DNA from: Nocardia cyriacigeorgica
GTDB lineage: Bacteria; Actinomycetota; Actinomycetes; Mycobacteriales; Mycobacteriaceae
DNA length: 64,000 nucleotides
Direction: 5' to 3'
Assembly: GCF_010868145.1 (NCBI RefSeq)
Contig: NZ_JAAGUY010000010.1
Location: 1-64,000 of the forward strand
Numbering within the stretch: position 1 is the stretch's first letter; every line of letters starts with the position of its first letter. A program made the position numbers and the translations under genes. Shown here one piece after another: positions 63,955 to 64,000 of the stretch. The notes under the pieces were generated by a model that had not been told where the DNA came from, made no database searches, and saw only the letters and a list, made by a program, of their open reading frames with translations.

Positions 63955-64000
63955 CACCCGAGCATGCGCGCCACTGGAACTGGACGGCAAGGGTAGGACT

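Overview
The window is high-GC actinobacterial DNA. Frequent GTG starts, ATGA/GTGA gene overlaps, probable leaderless promoters, an Rpf-type secreted muralytic protein, many FadD-type acyl-CoA ligases and KstR-like operators all point to a mycolic-acid-containing actinomycete, most likely Nocardia or a close relative. Genus is inferred from gene content, not from a search.

Left part (1-3.1 kb): a resuscitation-promoting-factor-like gene, then two identical initiator tRNA-fMet genes, each with its own strong intrinsic terminator. They flank a HerA/DUF87-type ATPase gene.

Centrepiece (3.15-28.8 kb): a metallophore island. A secreted lipase and a methyltransferase diverge from one control region. 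Then one tightly overlapping gene run encodes (i) a 3041-residue NRPS that starts with a fatty-acyl-AMP-ligase (FAAL) domain and an ACP and continues Cy-A(Cys)-PCP-Cy-MT-PCP-Cy-PCP; (ii) an 1813-residue NRPS with docking-Cy-A(Cys)[MT]-PCP-TE; (iii) a saccharopine-dehydrogenase-like protein, a thiazolinyl-imide-reductase-like protein and a type II thioesterase; (iv) a pair of half-size ABC proteins; and (v) a complete ECF transporter (S, T and a double ATPase). Both control regions carry a 7-1-7 palindrome of the Zur type. The layout resembles coelibactin, the proposed Zur-controlled zincophore of Streptomyces coelicolor, but the fused FAAL-ACP loading unit implies an acyl or lipid cap rather than salicylate. 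I infer a lipidated polythiazoline zinc- (or iron-) binding compound with its own uptake machinery.

Middle part (28.9-49.3 kb): a DMT-type exporter, secreted and regulatory genes, an AurF-like diiron oxygenase beside a truncated O-methyltransferase, a SnoaL-like protein and an acyl-CoA ligase each behind a KstR-like operator (a steroid-catabolism signature), an overlapping trio of pyruvoyl arginine decarboxylase, GNAT-like protein and membrane GGDEF protein, galactokinase, membrane and PepSY proteins, and two paralogous FadD genes.

Right part (49.3-64 kb): small secreted proteins, an ArsR-like regulator, a CHAP-domain hydrolase with a helical N-terminus, FrnE-like and thioredoxin proteins, an O-methyltransferase, a scar where an IS200/IS605-type TnpB remnant lies between AraC and MFS gene fragments, AzlCD with an Lrp regulator, an imine-reductase-like protein, an MFS exporter with a divergent MarR gene and twin operators, a MerR regulator and two lipoproteins.
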